DNA of 11,679 nucleotides, taken from Auxenochlorella pyrenoidosa. Its lineage: Eukaryota > Chlorophyta > Trebouxiophyceae > Chlorellales > Chlorellaceae. Shown one piece after another: positions 1 through 8,165 of this stretch. Position numbers and translations under genes: made by a program. Each line of letters starts with the position of its first letter. Position 1 is the first letter of the stretch. The notes under the pieces were generated by a model. The model was not told the origin of the DNA and searched no databases. It saw nothing but the letters and a program-made list of their open reading frames with translations. The stretch covers positions 863,785 through 875,463 of the forward strand of contig KQ482040.1 of NCBI GenBank assembly GCA_001430745.1, given 5' to 3'.

Positions 1-63
1 CGGCCCGCCAACACGCAAGCTGCTCAGCATGCTGGCACTGTGGCACCGCCTGCTGCTGTGGGT

Positions 64-166
64 CTGCAAGGAAGAGGGGTGGGGTGTTGGTGCGCGCCTG
101 TGGGCTGCGCCGGCCGGTGCGTGGGCCTTGCTGCGGCGGCGCCGCTGCCGCCGCTGCCAGCCTCAC
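64..166 (-). other. Possible minus-strand intron of a divergent gene off the left edge
   Basis: On the minus strand there is a near-consensus donor (CCACAG|GTGAGG at 166) and, 103 bp on, a strong acceptor (a C/T-rich stretch ending TTCCTTGCAG at 64). The flanking sequence joins into an open frame to the left edge, but it has no ATG and no motif I recognise. It could be part of a gene divergent from the GT61 gene, or chance. The rest of 1-466 shows nothing else I can support. Confidence 0.25.
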
Positions 167-466
167 CTGTGGCGCTGCGGTGGTAGCGGGCCGCAATTGA
201 CCCGCGAGCGTCATCCAAGCAGCGGGGGCGCACTGTCAGGCAGCTTGGCTGGCAGGAAAGCCGCCAGAGGCTCGGGCCGACCCTTTCACAGAGTTGTGGG
301 CCGTCCCGTTGGCCCAGCAACTAATGCAGGCGGAATGCGAGCTCCGGCAGGCCTGCCGGCCCTGCCAGGGCCAGCGCGGCGCTCCGATCAGTGCTGTGCA
401 TGCTGGGAGTTCTTGCAGCGCTGACTGGCCCTTGTCGGCCCTTTGCGACCTATAATCTCTGGATCC

Positions 467-487
467 ATGCACTGCACAGCGCAATGA
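467..487 (+). promoter_or_regulatory. Six-codon upstream ORF whose stop overlaps the GT61 start
   Basis: An ATG at 467 opens a six-codon ORF (MHCTAQ) whose TGA at 485-487 overlaps the chosen GT61 ATG at 484-486 in an ATGA arrangement. If the mRNA starts upstream of 467, ribosomes would translate this peptide and stop exactly at the main start, a layout suited to re-initiation control. The transcription start is unknown, so the uORF may lie outside the mRNA. Confidence 0.35.
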
Positions 488-3400
488 GCAAGGTCGCGCC
501 GCTGCGCACGTTACATGTCCTCCTGCTTGCGGTTGCGGTCGTGCTCTTCGGGCTGGCGCTGCTCCTGCGCCAAGGCGGCGGCTTGTGTGCTCAGAGGACA
601 GGTCCGCTGTTCTTCGAGACCTCTTGGCTCAGCGGTGGCACCTTGCGCCATGTCGGAGATGCTGGACATCACAGCGGCAGCGGCAGTGCGGGAGACGAAC
701 AGCAGCCTGGGCAGCAGGGCTGCCCAACCAGCGAGGAAGTGGCGGCATCTCCGTGGGCCAGCAGCTGCTACCACCTGACCAAAGTCTGTGTGGACAACGG
801 TGAGACATGCAGAGCAGGCATTTGTGCCAGCGTGCGCTTGCTTAACCACTGTTGCGCATCATTGCCAGCAGTCTGGCAAGGTCTGCACATGGCTGTCATG
901 TGGTGGAAAAGCAATCATGATGTGGTGCCAAAGCTTGAAAATGCTGGGCGCTCCACGTTTTCTCTGGCAGGGGGCCTGATCCTGTACGACGACCGCTTCC
1001 AGCCGTCGCCGCACGGCGGCGGCGAGCAGGCGCCCAGCTTTGCGGCGGAGGACAACTATGGCCAGTACATCTACGTCTATCGCAACGGGGTGAGGTGCAT
1101 GCGCAGGCTCTGCACCGCCGCTTTAGCTGGGTTGAGCTGGCATGCGCTTGGGTGAGAGACTTGAGCGGGCTGCACTGGGGCAGACCTGCCTGTGCTCCCG
1201 CGCCAGCTTGTTCATCAGGCGGGGCGCCTCACTGCCTTCTGCTGCCTTCCAAAATGTCCTGCAGCACGGGTCCTTCAACTACCCTCTGGCATCGATTCGC
1301 AGCCGGGGGCAGGCTGCCAATGAGGGCGCCGAGTACCTACGACAGCCCACCTTCTCCCAGTGCACGGTGCCCGTTGTGTGGTACCCCTTTTGGATGAACA
1401 ACTTTGGGCACTTCCTGCGAGGCAAGAGCTCAGAATGGTTTCGGCGCCAGCTCCGTTCGTCTGTGTGATCCCCTGCTGCTTCCCAGCATGCCGGCCTCGT
1501 GCCTGCCTGCCCAGCCGCGCATGCTGCGGTGGGCTCGGGCACACCGCAGCCTCCGGCACCGCCCTCCAGCCCCGCCCTCCTCCCGCTGCTGGTGCAGACA
1601 ACTCGGCCAAGCTGTGGGGCTTCATCCAGGACACCCCCTGGGCCGGCGGCATCAAGTTGGTGCCAGTCACCGCAGAGGGGCTGTCCCTGCCCGGCTTCAA
1701 CTACCAGCTGTTGCAGTCCATGACGCCCCTCCGGGTGGAGACGTGGGCAGACTTCTCTGCGCGCCTGGTGAGGGGGAGCCCTCCTGCCCCTGTGTGCGCC
1801 TGGCTCTGCTGCACGCTGAGGCATGCTGCTGCGGATGTGGGGAGCCCGCCACACCCTTGCCAGACTGACACCAGCCAGGAGGCGCCTCCAGCCAGCCAAG
1901 TCACCATCACCTGTCATGCTGCCCTACCCTGCCCGCAGCCGCAGGGCGGCCCGCCCCCGGTGCAGCCCGGCCCGCCGCCCAGCGCAGAGGGCGGCCACCA
2001 GCGATGCTTTGACAGCATGCTCATTTGCACGCACGGCCTCAACATCACACGCTGGCCGCTGCACAGCTTCGGGCGGCACCTGGTGGAGGCTTACAGGCAC
2101 CTGCTGGCGCCAGAGGCGCAGGCGGCAGCGGGCACCGAGAGCGCGGCGCGGGCAGGCGGGGCGGGGGCCCCCGCCACAAGCGGCATCACCGTGCTGAACG
2201 TCGTGTTCCAGAAGCGCCTGGGGGACACCCGCCAGATCCTCAACCTGGAGGAGCTGCTGCAGCTGTGCAACAGGTGGCGGCACACCACGGCAGCAGGGCG
2301 GCGCTTTGGCTTCAAGTGCTGGGAGGTGAGCGGGGCTCCATGCGTAGCGCGAGGCACTCGTTTCTGTACAATGCATGAGGAGCACCTGTATGTGCGCATC
2401 TGTACGTTGGGCTTCCAGTTTTACATGCCATACATTTTTTGTTCGCTCCTGGCCCAAGCAGCGACCCCACCCATGCGGGCAGTGGGCATTGCATTCACTC
2501 CCTGTGCTCCCAACTATTCCTTCACAGCATTCTTCTCTCCAAAGCACGCCTGATTCAAACCTGTAAACCGCAGGCGGAGATCACGGACCTGATCAGCGGC
2601 ATGGCGGCGGCGCAGCTGGCAGACGTGATGGTGGGCGTGCACGGCGCCAACCTGGCAAACGGCTGGATGCTGCGCCCCGGGAGCAGCATGGTGGAGATCC
2701 AGGCCTATGGCTTTGACAAGCACGCGCCGCACCTGCAGGACCCGCTGTTCAATGCTGAGGTGTGTGTGTGTGTGTGTGTGAGGGAGGGGGGGGGGGGGGG
2801 AGGGGGTCTCGGCATCTTTCTTGGCATCTGAGGGAAACTGAGGCGGCACAGGCACATGCCAGGTGGCCCGGTGCGTGGATAATGGGGAGGTGGGATGTCG
2901 CGTGCTGGCGCTGCTGTGGTGAACCCACGCCGTGCATGTGTGCAAGCATCAGCAGGTCGGTGCCAGTCAGATGGTGCGCAGTGCTGTGCACGCAGCTTCA
3001 CACGCCTGCCCCGCCCCCCTTGCTGGCATGCAGGACAAGGAGTCGCAGGTGCTGTGGTGGGTGCTGCAGGGCTGCGACCCGGAGGGCTACGTCCCTTGCC
3101 CTGCTGAGGCCGCGGGGAAGGGCATGGCCGCCAGCTGGGTGAAGAACCGCAACGTCATTCTGCGGTGGGAGGCGCTTGAGACAGCGCTGCGGCAGGTGAG
3201 CAGGCCGAAACGTGACATTGGGTGGACAGCGGGAGGCAGGCGAGGTTCAAAGTGCTGTGGAGTTGAACATGACCGCTCGAGGCAGAGATGGCCTGGGCTG
3301 CGGCATGCGGTGCAGCCACCCCGTGGTAATCTTCCGCGACTTTCCAAACTGCCGTGCGCGCCCTCCCTGCTGGGCCCGGCCGCAGGTGGCGGAGACGGGC

Positions 3401-3511
3401 GGCGACATGCAGCAGTACTGGCAGCTGTGGCGGAGCGGCCGCTGGTGGTGGCATGTCAACCCGCACAACATCACTGAGGGCGGCGACCACCACTCTGTGT
3501 GCGCCTTCTGA
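484..3511 (+). CDS. GT61 (DUF563) family glycosyltransferase, type II membrane protein, 8 exons
   Basis: Predicted Golgi glycosyltransferase of family GT61, which includes plant xylosyl-/arabinosyltransferases and animal EOGT; donor and acceptor cannot be told from sequence. Exons by eye: 484-799, 971-1089, 1265-1421, 1598-1767, 1939-2325, 2574-2759, 3034-3195, 3386-3511, giving 540 residues. A short basic tail precedes a signal anchor at about residues 10-28. The segment joined across intron 1 reads VCVDNGGLILYDDRF, and exon 3 carries PVVWYPFW and NFGHFLRD; I recognise these as GT61-like. The family hallmark VGVHGANLANGW is at about 403-414, followed by RPGSSMVEIQ. NIT sequons in exons 5 and 8 fit a lumenal domain. 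Every junction keeps frame. Intron 3 starts with GC, not GT. The ATG at 484 was chosen because it gives a short tail before the anchor; an in-frame ATG at 391 is the alternative. The exon 5 acceptor is the least sure (1939, 1966 and 2002 are all in frame). Family confidence is high, exact exons moderate. Confidence 0.85.
1422..1597 (+). other. Probable GC-AG intron (GT61 intron 3)
   Basis: Between the exon encoding NFGHFLR and the exon encoding NSAKLWG, the only boundary that restores both frame and the expected FLRDNSAKLW reading is CTGCGAG|GCAAGA on the left and GGTGCAG|ACAACT on the right. The donor is therefore GC, with an otherwise strong consensus (GAG|GCAAG). The Asp codon is split after its first base. 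GC-AG introns are a known minority class in eukaryotes. Confidence 0.7.
2760..2806 (+). repeat. (TG)n plus poly-G tract at the 5' end of GT61 intron 6
   Basis: The donor GAG|GTGTGTG lies at the start of ten TG units (to 2780). A G-rich block follows, with AGGGA, fifteen consecutive Gs (2786-2800) and another AGGGGG. The microsatellite is intronic, offers several overlapping GT dinucleotides, and is likely length-polymorphic. The G runs could form a quadruplex in DNA or pre-mRNA. Confidence 0.9.
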
Positions 3512-3536
3512 ATGCATCATGATTGCCGTGCATGTA

Positions 3537-3541
3537 TGTAA
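3537..3541 (+). terminator. TGTAA polyadenylation signal of the GT61 gene
   Basis: TGTAA, the typical green-algal poly(A) signal, occurs about 25 nt after the GT61 stop codon. I saw no other copy between here and the next gene. The implied 3' UTR would be unusually short (about 40-50 nt), so a downstream non-canonical site remains possible. Confidence 0.5.
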
Positions 3542-4110
3542 CAAATGCATTTGCTGCGCCCAGCGCTCTGGCGGTTGGCAGGACCTGACGGGACAGCCAC
3601 TGGCTGCCCCCTGGCCTGCAAGGATGAGGGCCCCGGCACACAGTGCCGCCTGTTCCACCTGTCATGCTGCCCATGCTGCCCACCCCTGCTGCCTGCTGCA
3701 CAATGCCTGCTCTTGCATGCACGCCATGCTGTTCAGTACCACCTTTCCAGGAATGGTATCGACCCTAAGCAGAGCCGCAGTACAGTGTGATATGGGATGC
3801 TGGAGTGGTGCAGACGATCCCTCCTACTTTTGAGGCATCAGTACCACTGCCCACTTGGGACCTTGGAGCAGTTCAGACGGTTTGCAACCCAAACTCATGC
3901 AGCGAGACCTGTGTGTACTGGAAGCCAAGAAAGTGTGCTGCGGCGGTTGGCATGCAGTCGCAGCCAAGAGGTGGCGTATCACGTTTCTCCCACAACGTGC
4001 TTCTCCTCGGTGGCATGGGCGCCAGAAGGCCATCACAGAGGAGGAGATGATGCAGGGCATCCTGCTGCAGGGGCACATGCTGTGCCCCGCCGCCCCGTCG
4101 AGCGCTGCTC
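3542..4110. other. Intergenic region between the GT61 and first sulfotransferase genes
   Basis: No convincing coding exon was found on either strand. Base composition is somewhat less GC-rich than in the neighbouring exons, with scattered CTGC-rich runs. The promoter of the downstream sulfotransferase should lie here, but I see no clear TATA box or other named element. Open frames crossing the region lack family motifs. Confidence 0.5.
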
Positions 4111-4257
4111 ATGCTGGCACAGGAGATCAATGCTGCCCCAGGGCGCTGCTTCGCATTCGCAACGACTCGCACTTACAAACACAGGCAGTTTCAGGACGCC
4201 ACCGCCCCTCGAGGGAGCTTCAACTTTTGCAAGCGTCGCCTGGCAGAGCGCTTGCAG

Positions 4258-4486
4258 GTGAGCGGCGGGTCAGCAGCCGTGACTGTCTCCACTTATCGAC
4301 CGAGCGCTGCCGGGCCGCGGCATCGAGCTTCCCCTTGCTACCCGCCGCCGCTGCTGCAGTTGCTGCTGGCGCACCTCTCTGCTCAGCCTGTTCAGCAAAC
4401 CTGAGCGCAGCAGCAGTTGCCCTTCGTTTGTGTGCAGTCTGTGCATACCAGTGGCCATTTCACTTATGTTCTATTGTGCCCTGCAG
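4258..4486 (+). other. Probable 5' UTR intron of the first sulfotransferase gene
   Basis: A strong donor (TTGCAG|GTGAGC at 4258) and a strong acceptor (a T-rich stretch ending GCCCTGCAG at 4486) bound a 229-bp segment just upstream of the start codon. The spliced leader would join the ATG at 4516 after a 29-nt gap. The inverted paralogue also has a CAG acceptor just before its ATG, so a leader intron is probably ancestral to the pair. An ATG at 4111 in the upstream leader opens a frame that, after splicing, overlaps the main start in another frame and stops at 4553-4555. The left limit of the leader exon is unknown. Confidence 0.55.
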
Positions 4487-4515
4487 GCGAGCGCTCCCAG
4501 GGCGGCCGCCACGGC

Positions 4516-5864
4516 ATGGAGCGCGGCTGGCAGCAGTGGCTGCGCCCAGTGCTGATTGCAGCCATCCTTGTTGTGGGCGTGAAAGTGGTGCTGCAGTCGG
4601 CATCCACCTTGCAGCAATATGGATCAACTGCGGTCAACGTGCCAGCGGCCAGATCCGGCGGCGCTGCAGGCAGCAGCAGCAGCGGCGGCAGGAGCAGCAG
4701 CAGCACCGCCGCTCCAGCAGCCAACCCGGTGCCCTCGCTGGTGGAGGCTTTCCTGGCCTCACCGCTGCCGCCGCGCAACCTGAACCTGTCCGAGGATGCG
4801 CCGCTGTTCTTCTTCCACCAGCGCAAGACGGCGGGCTCCTCCATGCGCAAGGCGATTGTGGAGGCCGCCAAGGCGGCCAACCTGTCGTACTTTGTGTCCT
4901 GCCACAACGGGGTGCCCTGCGACCTGTACCACGTCGGCACCAACTTCTCGGCCATCTACGCGGGGCACTTTGTGTGGGGCGAGCAGCGCGAGCTGTCGCG
5001 GCGGTCGGTGTTTGACCCCGCCACCGGCACCTGGCACAACCCGCGCCACAACGCCAGCTGCCTCACCATGTTCCGCGACCCGGTGTCGCGCCTGGAGTCC
5101 TGCTACTACTTTCGCTTCGTCCAGGTGGGATCATTTGCAGCCCCCAGCTTGGTCCTGAATGTACCGCGGACTGTGGCTGTTGCACCAACCGGTGCTTCAG
5201 CTGCCGCATGCCCAACGCGCCTGCGTGATCCGGCCCTCCCTTCTACTCCAGCATGCATCCATGGCCTGCCCGCGCTCCTGCCCTGCTACCCGACGCATTC
5301 TGGCATCTTGTCAAGCCCTCAGCACATGCTGCATCATCCTTTCTGCTCGCCGCCGCGCAGGAGCGCGCGATCCGGGATGGCCACTTCAGCTGCCTGTCCA
5401 ACCTCAGGGCGCGCGAGATGCGCAGCATGTTTGCCGACGGCCGCACGCTGTACGGCCGCGGCTGCCTCAACGAGCCCTTCCGCATCCTGTCGGGGCTCAC
5501 CGACGAGCTGGACCTGGCGGCGCTGTCGAGGTCCCCCACCACCGAGGGCTCGGTGCTCACCTCGGCGCTCACGCTCACCCTCTCGCACCTGTCGGGCTGC
5601 GTGCCGCTGGTGCTGGAGGACCCGCGCAGCATGCGGCTGGCGCAGCACTGGTTCCCGCAGCTGGCGCCGGCGTTTCAGCAGCTGGGGAAGCGCAACAAGG
5701 GGCTGGCCAGGCGGTGCCCCATGACGCAGCGGGCGCAGGCGGTGCTGCAGGAGCTGGCGGCCGCTGAGCAGATAGTGTACGACGCGGCGCGGCGGCGAGT
5801 GGAAATCATGCTGGCAGCGCTGCCTGCAGAGGGCGGCGAGCCAGAGGGCAGCGAGCCAGCGTGA
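4516..5864 (+). CDS. Carbohydrate sulfotransferase-like protein (P-loop, PAPS-dependent), copy A
   Basis: Predicted to transfer sulfate from PAPS to a glycan in the Golgi lumen; acceptor unknown. Exons 4516-5124 and 5361-5864 are split by a 236-bp phase-0 intron (CCAG|GTGGGA, GCGCAG|GAGCGC), giving 370 residues. Layout: short tail, hydrophobic anchor at about 11-26, Ser/Gly/Ala-rich stalk at about 47-70, then the catalytic domain. FFFHQRKTAGSSMR (98-111) matches the 5'-phosphosulfate-binding loop, and MFRDPVSRLESCYY (185-198) matches the 3'-phosphate-binding motif of the Sulfotransfer_2-type families. YAGHFVWG lies between them. N-glycosylation sequons at N90, N122, N143 and N179 fit a lumenal domain. 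The ATG at 4516 was chosen because its N-terminus aligns with that of the inverted paralogue (M-E/D-R, then an Arg-Pro before the anchor); upstream in-frame ATGs lie behind the predicted leader intron. Exon 2 contains GRGCLNEPFRILSGLTDELD and LSGCVPLVLEDPRS, shared with copy B. The exact subfamily is not resolved. Confidence 0.82.
4668..4710 (+). repeat. AGC/GGC trinucleotide run in the stalk of sulfotransferase A
   Basis: Imperfect (AGC)n with GGC interruptions encodes the Ser/Gly-rich linker between membrane anchor and catalytic domain. Copy B has no such run and its linker is shorter, so this is probably repeat expansion after duplication. Confidence 0.75.
4750..5131 (+). repeat. Inverted repeat arm 1 (sulfotransferase A exon 1)
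   Basis: This 382-bp segment matches the reverse complement of 7272-7653 without gaps; I counted eight mismatches (about 98% identity). It starts in the stalk/catalytic junction, covers both PAPS-binding motifs, and runs seven bases past the splice donor (GTGGGAT) before similarity stops abruptly. Confidence 0.88.
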
Positions 5865-6399
5865 CGCCTGCCCGCCTGCGCAGCTGCTGCCCTGGCTTGT
5901 GATTTCATCATCAACTTGTCTTTACGCCCCTCTATTTCATTAGCAAGACAAGGTCATGGCAGCTGTGCTCTGGCACTGCACACCCAGTCATTGAGGAGCA
6001 AGAAGGCAGCCTTCTTCAGATGTGGATTGCTGAGTGGGGGAACCGGCCAAGCACTGGAGCACCTGGACTGCGTTGCATGCGCAACGGGCATTGCTGCAGC
6101 TTCTTGTCTGCACGGTGCAGCACAACCGGCTCCACACTCGCACCCAACTTGTCCAGGTGGCAGCAGGAGCTTGCTATCCATGTAGCTTGGCCACCTCCCA
6201 CCAATCATCTCAGAACAGCACACAGCTTGCGCGGAGATGAGTGAGTGAGCTGCCACTGACTTGCTTAGATGCAGCAATTTGTTAAAGGAACACCAAAACA
6301 AACAATTGTAGCACATCATGTGAGCAACAGGGTAGCACATCAGGGTAGCAGGTGGCGCGGGAAGGGGGGGCAGGAAAAAATGCGGGCGGCTGCCGCGGC
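5865..6399. other. Convergent intergenic region shared by the two sulfotransferase 3' ends
   Basis: The 535 bp between the two stop codons hold no supported gene. The segment is less GC-rich than the flanking exons. Neither strand shows an exact TGTAA signal, so the poly(A) sites are unassigned. A small hairpin (CGTTGC/GCAACG, four-base loop) lies at 6071-6086. Similarity between the two copies does not extend into this region as far as I can see. Confidence 0.55.
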
Positions 6400-7836
6400 T
6401 CACGAGTACGTCATGCCCTCCTCCTCCCCCCCCTCCGCCTCCTCTGCCTGCTGCTGCGGCTCCTCCTCCTCCGGCGGCAGCGTGGCCAGCATGACCTCCA
6501 GCCGCCGCTTTGCCGCGTCGTACAGCATGCGCTCGCCCGCCCCCAGCTCCTCCAGCACTGCCCGGGTGCGGTTGCTCATGGGGCACCGCGCCGCCTTGGT
6601 CTTCCGCACCTCCTGCAGCTCCACAAACGCCGGCGCCAGCTGCGGGAACCAGTGCCGCACCAGCCGCAGGCTGCGCGGGTCCTCCAGCACCAGCGGCACG
6701 CAGCCCGACAGGTGCGAGAGGGTCAGCGACATGGCCGTGGTCAGCAGCGAGCCCTTGGTGCTGGGCGAGGCCGACAGCGCCGCCAGGTCCAGCTCGTCGG
6801 TCAGCCCGGACAGGATGCGGAAGGGCTCGTTGAGGCAGCCGCGGCCCCACTTGGTGCGGCCGTTGACAAACATGTTGCGCAGCTCGGCGGTCGTCAGCAG
6901 GTTCATGCAGCGGTAGTGCTGGTGCTTGATGCGGCGCTCCTGCAAAGGTGCAGGCCGGTGGGCACGGCTGGGAAGTTGGAACGGCAACTGGGGGCGCACG
7001 CCATGCGAGGCTGGCAGCGGCCGGCAGCCAGCAAAGCAGCCAAGCTGTAGTTACTGTACCAGGAGCGGCAGGCGTGGGGTGGCCACAAAAAAAAAGGTCT
7101 CTGGCATTTCATGAGGTGCAGGCAGCTGCAGCAGCATGCTTTCAAGCATGCTATCCGCAACAGCGGAGCAAGCCCAAGCAGAGCAAGCCCAAGCAGTTAT
7201 CACCTGCATGCATGCCGACCCTCGCATGTTTGCTGCACAGCGCAGCCAAATAACTAGGTTTCAAATCTGCTATCCCACCTGGACGAAGCGATAGTAGTAG
7301 CAGGACTCCAGGCGCGACACCGGGTCGCGGAACATGGTGAGGCAGCTGGCGTTGTGGCGCGGGTTGTGCCAGGTGCCGGTGGCGGGGTCAAACACCGATC
7401 GCCGCGACAGCTCTCGCTGCTCGCCCCACACAAAGTGCCCCGCGTAGATGGCCGAGAAGTTGGTGCCGACGTGGTACAGGTCGCAGGGCACGCCGTCGTG
7501 GCAGGACACAAAGTACGACATGTTGGCCGCCTTGGCGGCCTCCACAATCGCCTTGCGCATGGAGGAGCCCGCCGTCTTGCGCTGGTGGAAGAAGAACAGC
7601 GGCGCGTCCTCGGACAGGTTCAGGTTGCGCGGCGGCAGCGGCGAGGCCAGGAAGGCGTCAACCAGCGGCGGTACGGCCGAGGCCAGCACGCCGCTGTTTG
7701 GCTGGTACTCTGCTGCTGCATACGACGCGGTGCCGACGCCAGAGGAGTAGAGCGCCCGGCAGACGAGCAGCAGGGCTGCAAACGCCAGCGTCATGCCCAG
7801 CAGGGGCCGCATTGGGCGCGGCTTGCTGCGATCCAT
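6400..7836 (-). CDS. Carbohydrate sulfotransferase-like protein (P-loop, PAPS-dependent), copy B
   Basis: Inverted paralogue of the sulfotransferase at 4516-5864, with the same predicted role in Golgi glycan sulfation. Reading on the minus strand, exon 1 is 7836-7279 and exon 2 is 6939-6400, separated by a 339-bp phase-0 intron at exactly the same codon boundary (after FVQ, before ER), giving 365 residues. The N-terminus has a short basic tail, an anchor at about 11-27 and a linker unlike that of copy A. The catalytic domain has HQRKTAGSSMR (84-94) and FRDPVSRLESCYY (169-181). From about residue 62 to the end of exon 1 only three residues differ from copy A (L/M, N/D, F/Y), whereas exon 2 is only about two-thirds identical. 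The C-terminus ends in an acidic, Gln-rich tail that copy A lacks. All recognisable motifs are intact, so I read it as a functional gene, not a pseudogene. Confidence 0.82.
7133..7195 (-). repeat. Small repeat cluster in the intron of sulfotransferase B
   Basis: The palindromic octamer AGCATGCT occurs twice (7133-7140 and 7145-7152) with a four-base spacer and can fold into a hairpin. Next to it is an exact tandem duplication of a 15-base unit (GAGCAAGCCCAAGCA, 7166-7195). A short A run lies nearby at about 7086-7095. No function is evident. Confidence 0.7.
7272..7653 (-). repeat. Inverted repeat arm 2 (sulfotransferase B exon 1)
   Basis: Reverse-complement partner of 4750-5131, about 98% identical and gap-free by eye. 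The two arms are separated by about 2.1 kb holding both second exons and the convergent intergenic region, so a transcript spanning both arms could fold into a long hairpin. Confidence 0.88.
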
Positions 7837-7848
7837 GGCGCCGGGGGC

Positions 7849-8165
7849 CTGCGGGGGGGCCGAGCAGGGAGGGGGCGGTGCGGTTGGCGGCGGTTGCAGC
7901 TACCGGCGCGGGCGCTGGTGCTACGTAGGCGCGCGGCGCAGCCAGCGCGGTTGCGCGGCAGAGTGGCCGGGGCACACACCTTGGCCTCAGACTGCCTGCT
8001 TTATGCGGCACTGGGCAGCGCAGCTGGCATGAAGCCCACAAACCGAGGCGATCTCCACGGCAGGGCACACAGCGACGGCGGTGACGCGGCAGGAAGCAGC
8101 TTGCCAGGCGGCCCCAGGCCTGGCTGCCCCGCATTTCCAAGCACCCACTATTCCTCCTGTCTCAC
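7849..8165 (-). other. Possible 5' UTR intron of sulfotransferase B
   Basis: On the minus strand a pyrimidine-rich stretch ends in CCCCCGCAG (acceptor at 7849), only 12 nt before the ATG at 7836. Candidate donors are CCCCG|GTGAGA at 8165 (317-bp intron) and CCAAG|GTGTGT near 7979 (about 130 bp). The acceptor is convincing by position and by analogy with copy A; the donor choice is not settled. Confidence 0.45.

Noticed and set aside
451..456. TATAAT resembling a TATA box upstream of the GT61 gene.
   Set aside because: It is only about 30 bp before the chosen ATG, leaving almost no leader. Possible but unsupported, so not listed as a promoter.
1360..2553. A single long open frame on the plus strand read as one 397-residue protein.
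   Set aside because: Only parts match GT61-like sequence. The matching blocks are flanked by consensus splice sites, and the rest translates to Cys/Pro/Ala-rich filler typical of introns in this window.
3855..5015. A 386-codon plus-strand open frame before and across sulfotransferase A.
   Set aside because: It lies in a different frame from the conserved sulfotransferase exon over 4516-5015 and has no recognisable motif; high GC lengthens chance frames.
5954..6850. A 298-codon minus-strand open frame across the convergent gap.
   Set aside because: It overlaps sulfotransferase B exon 2 in another frame and carries no family motif. It is a shadow of that exon running into the intergenic region.
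6400..7836. Sulfotransferase B as a degenerate pseudogene copy.
   Set aside because: Both exons are open, splice sites are intact, both PAPS-binding motifs are conserved, and the copy has its own membrane anchor and C-terminal tail.
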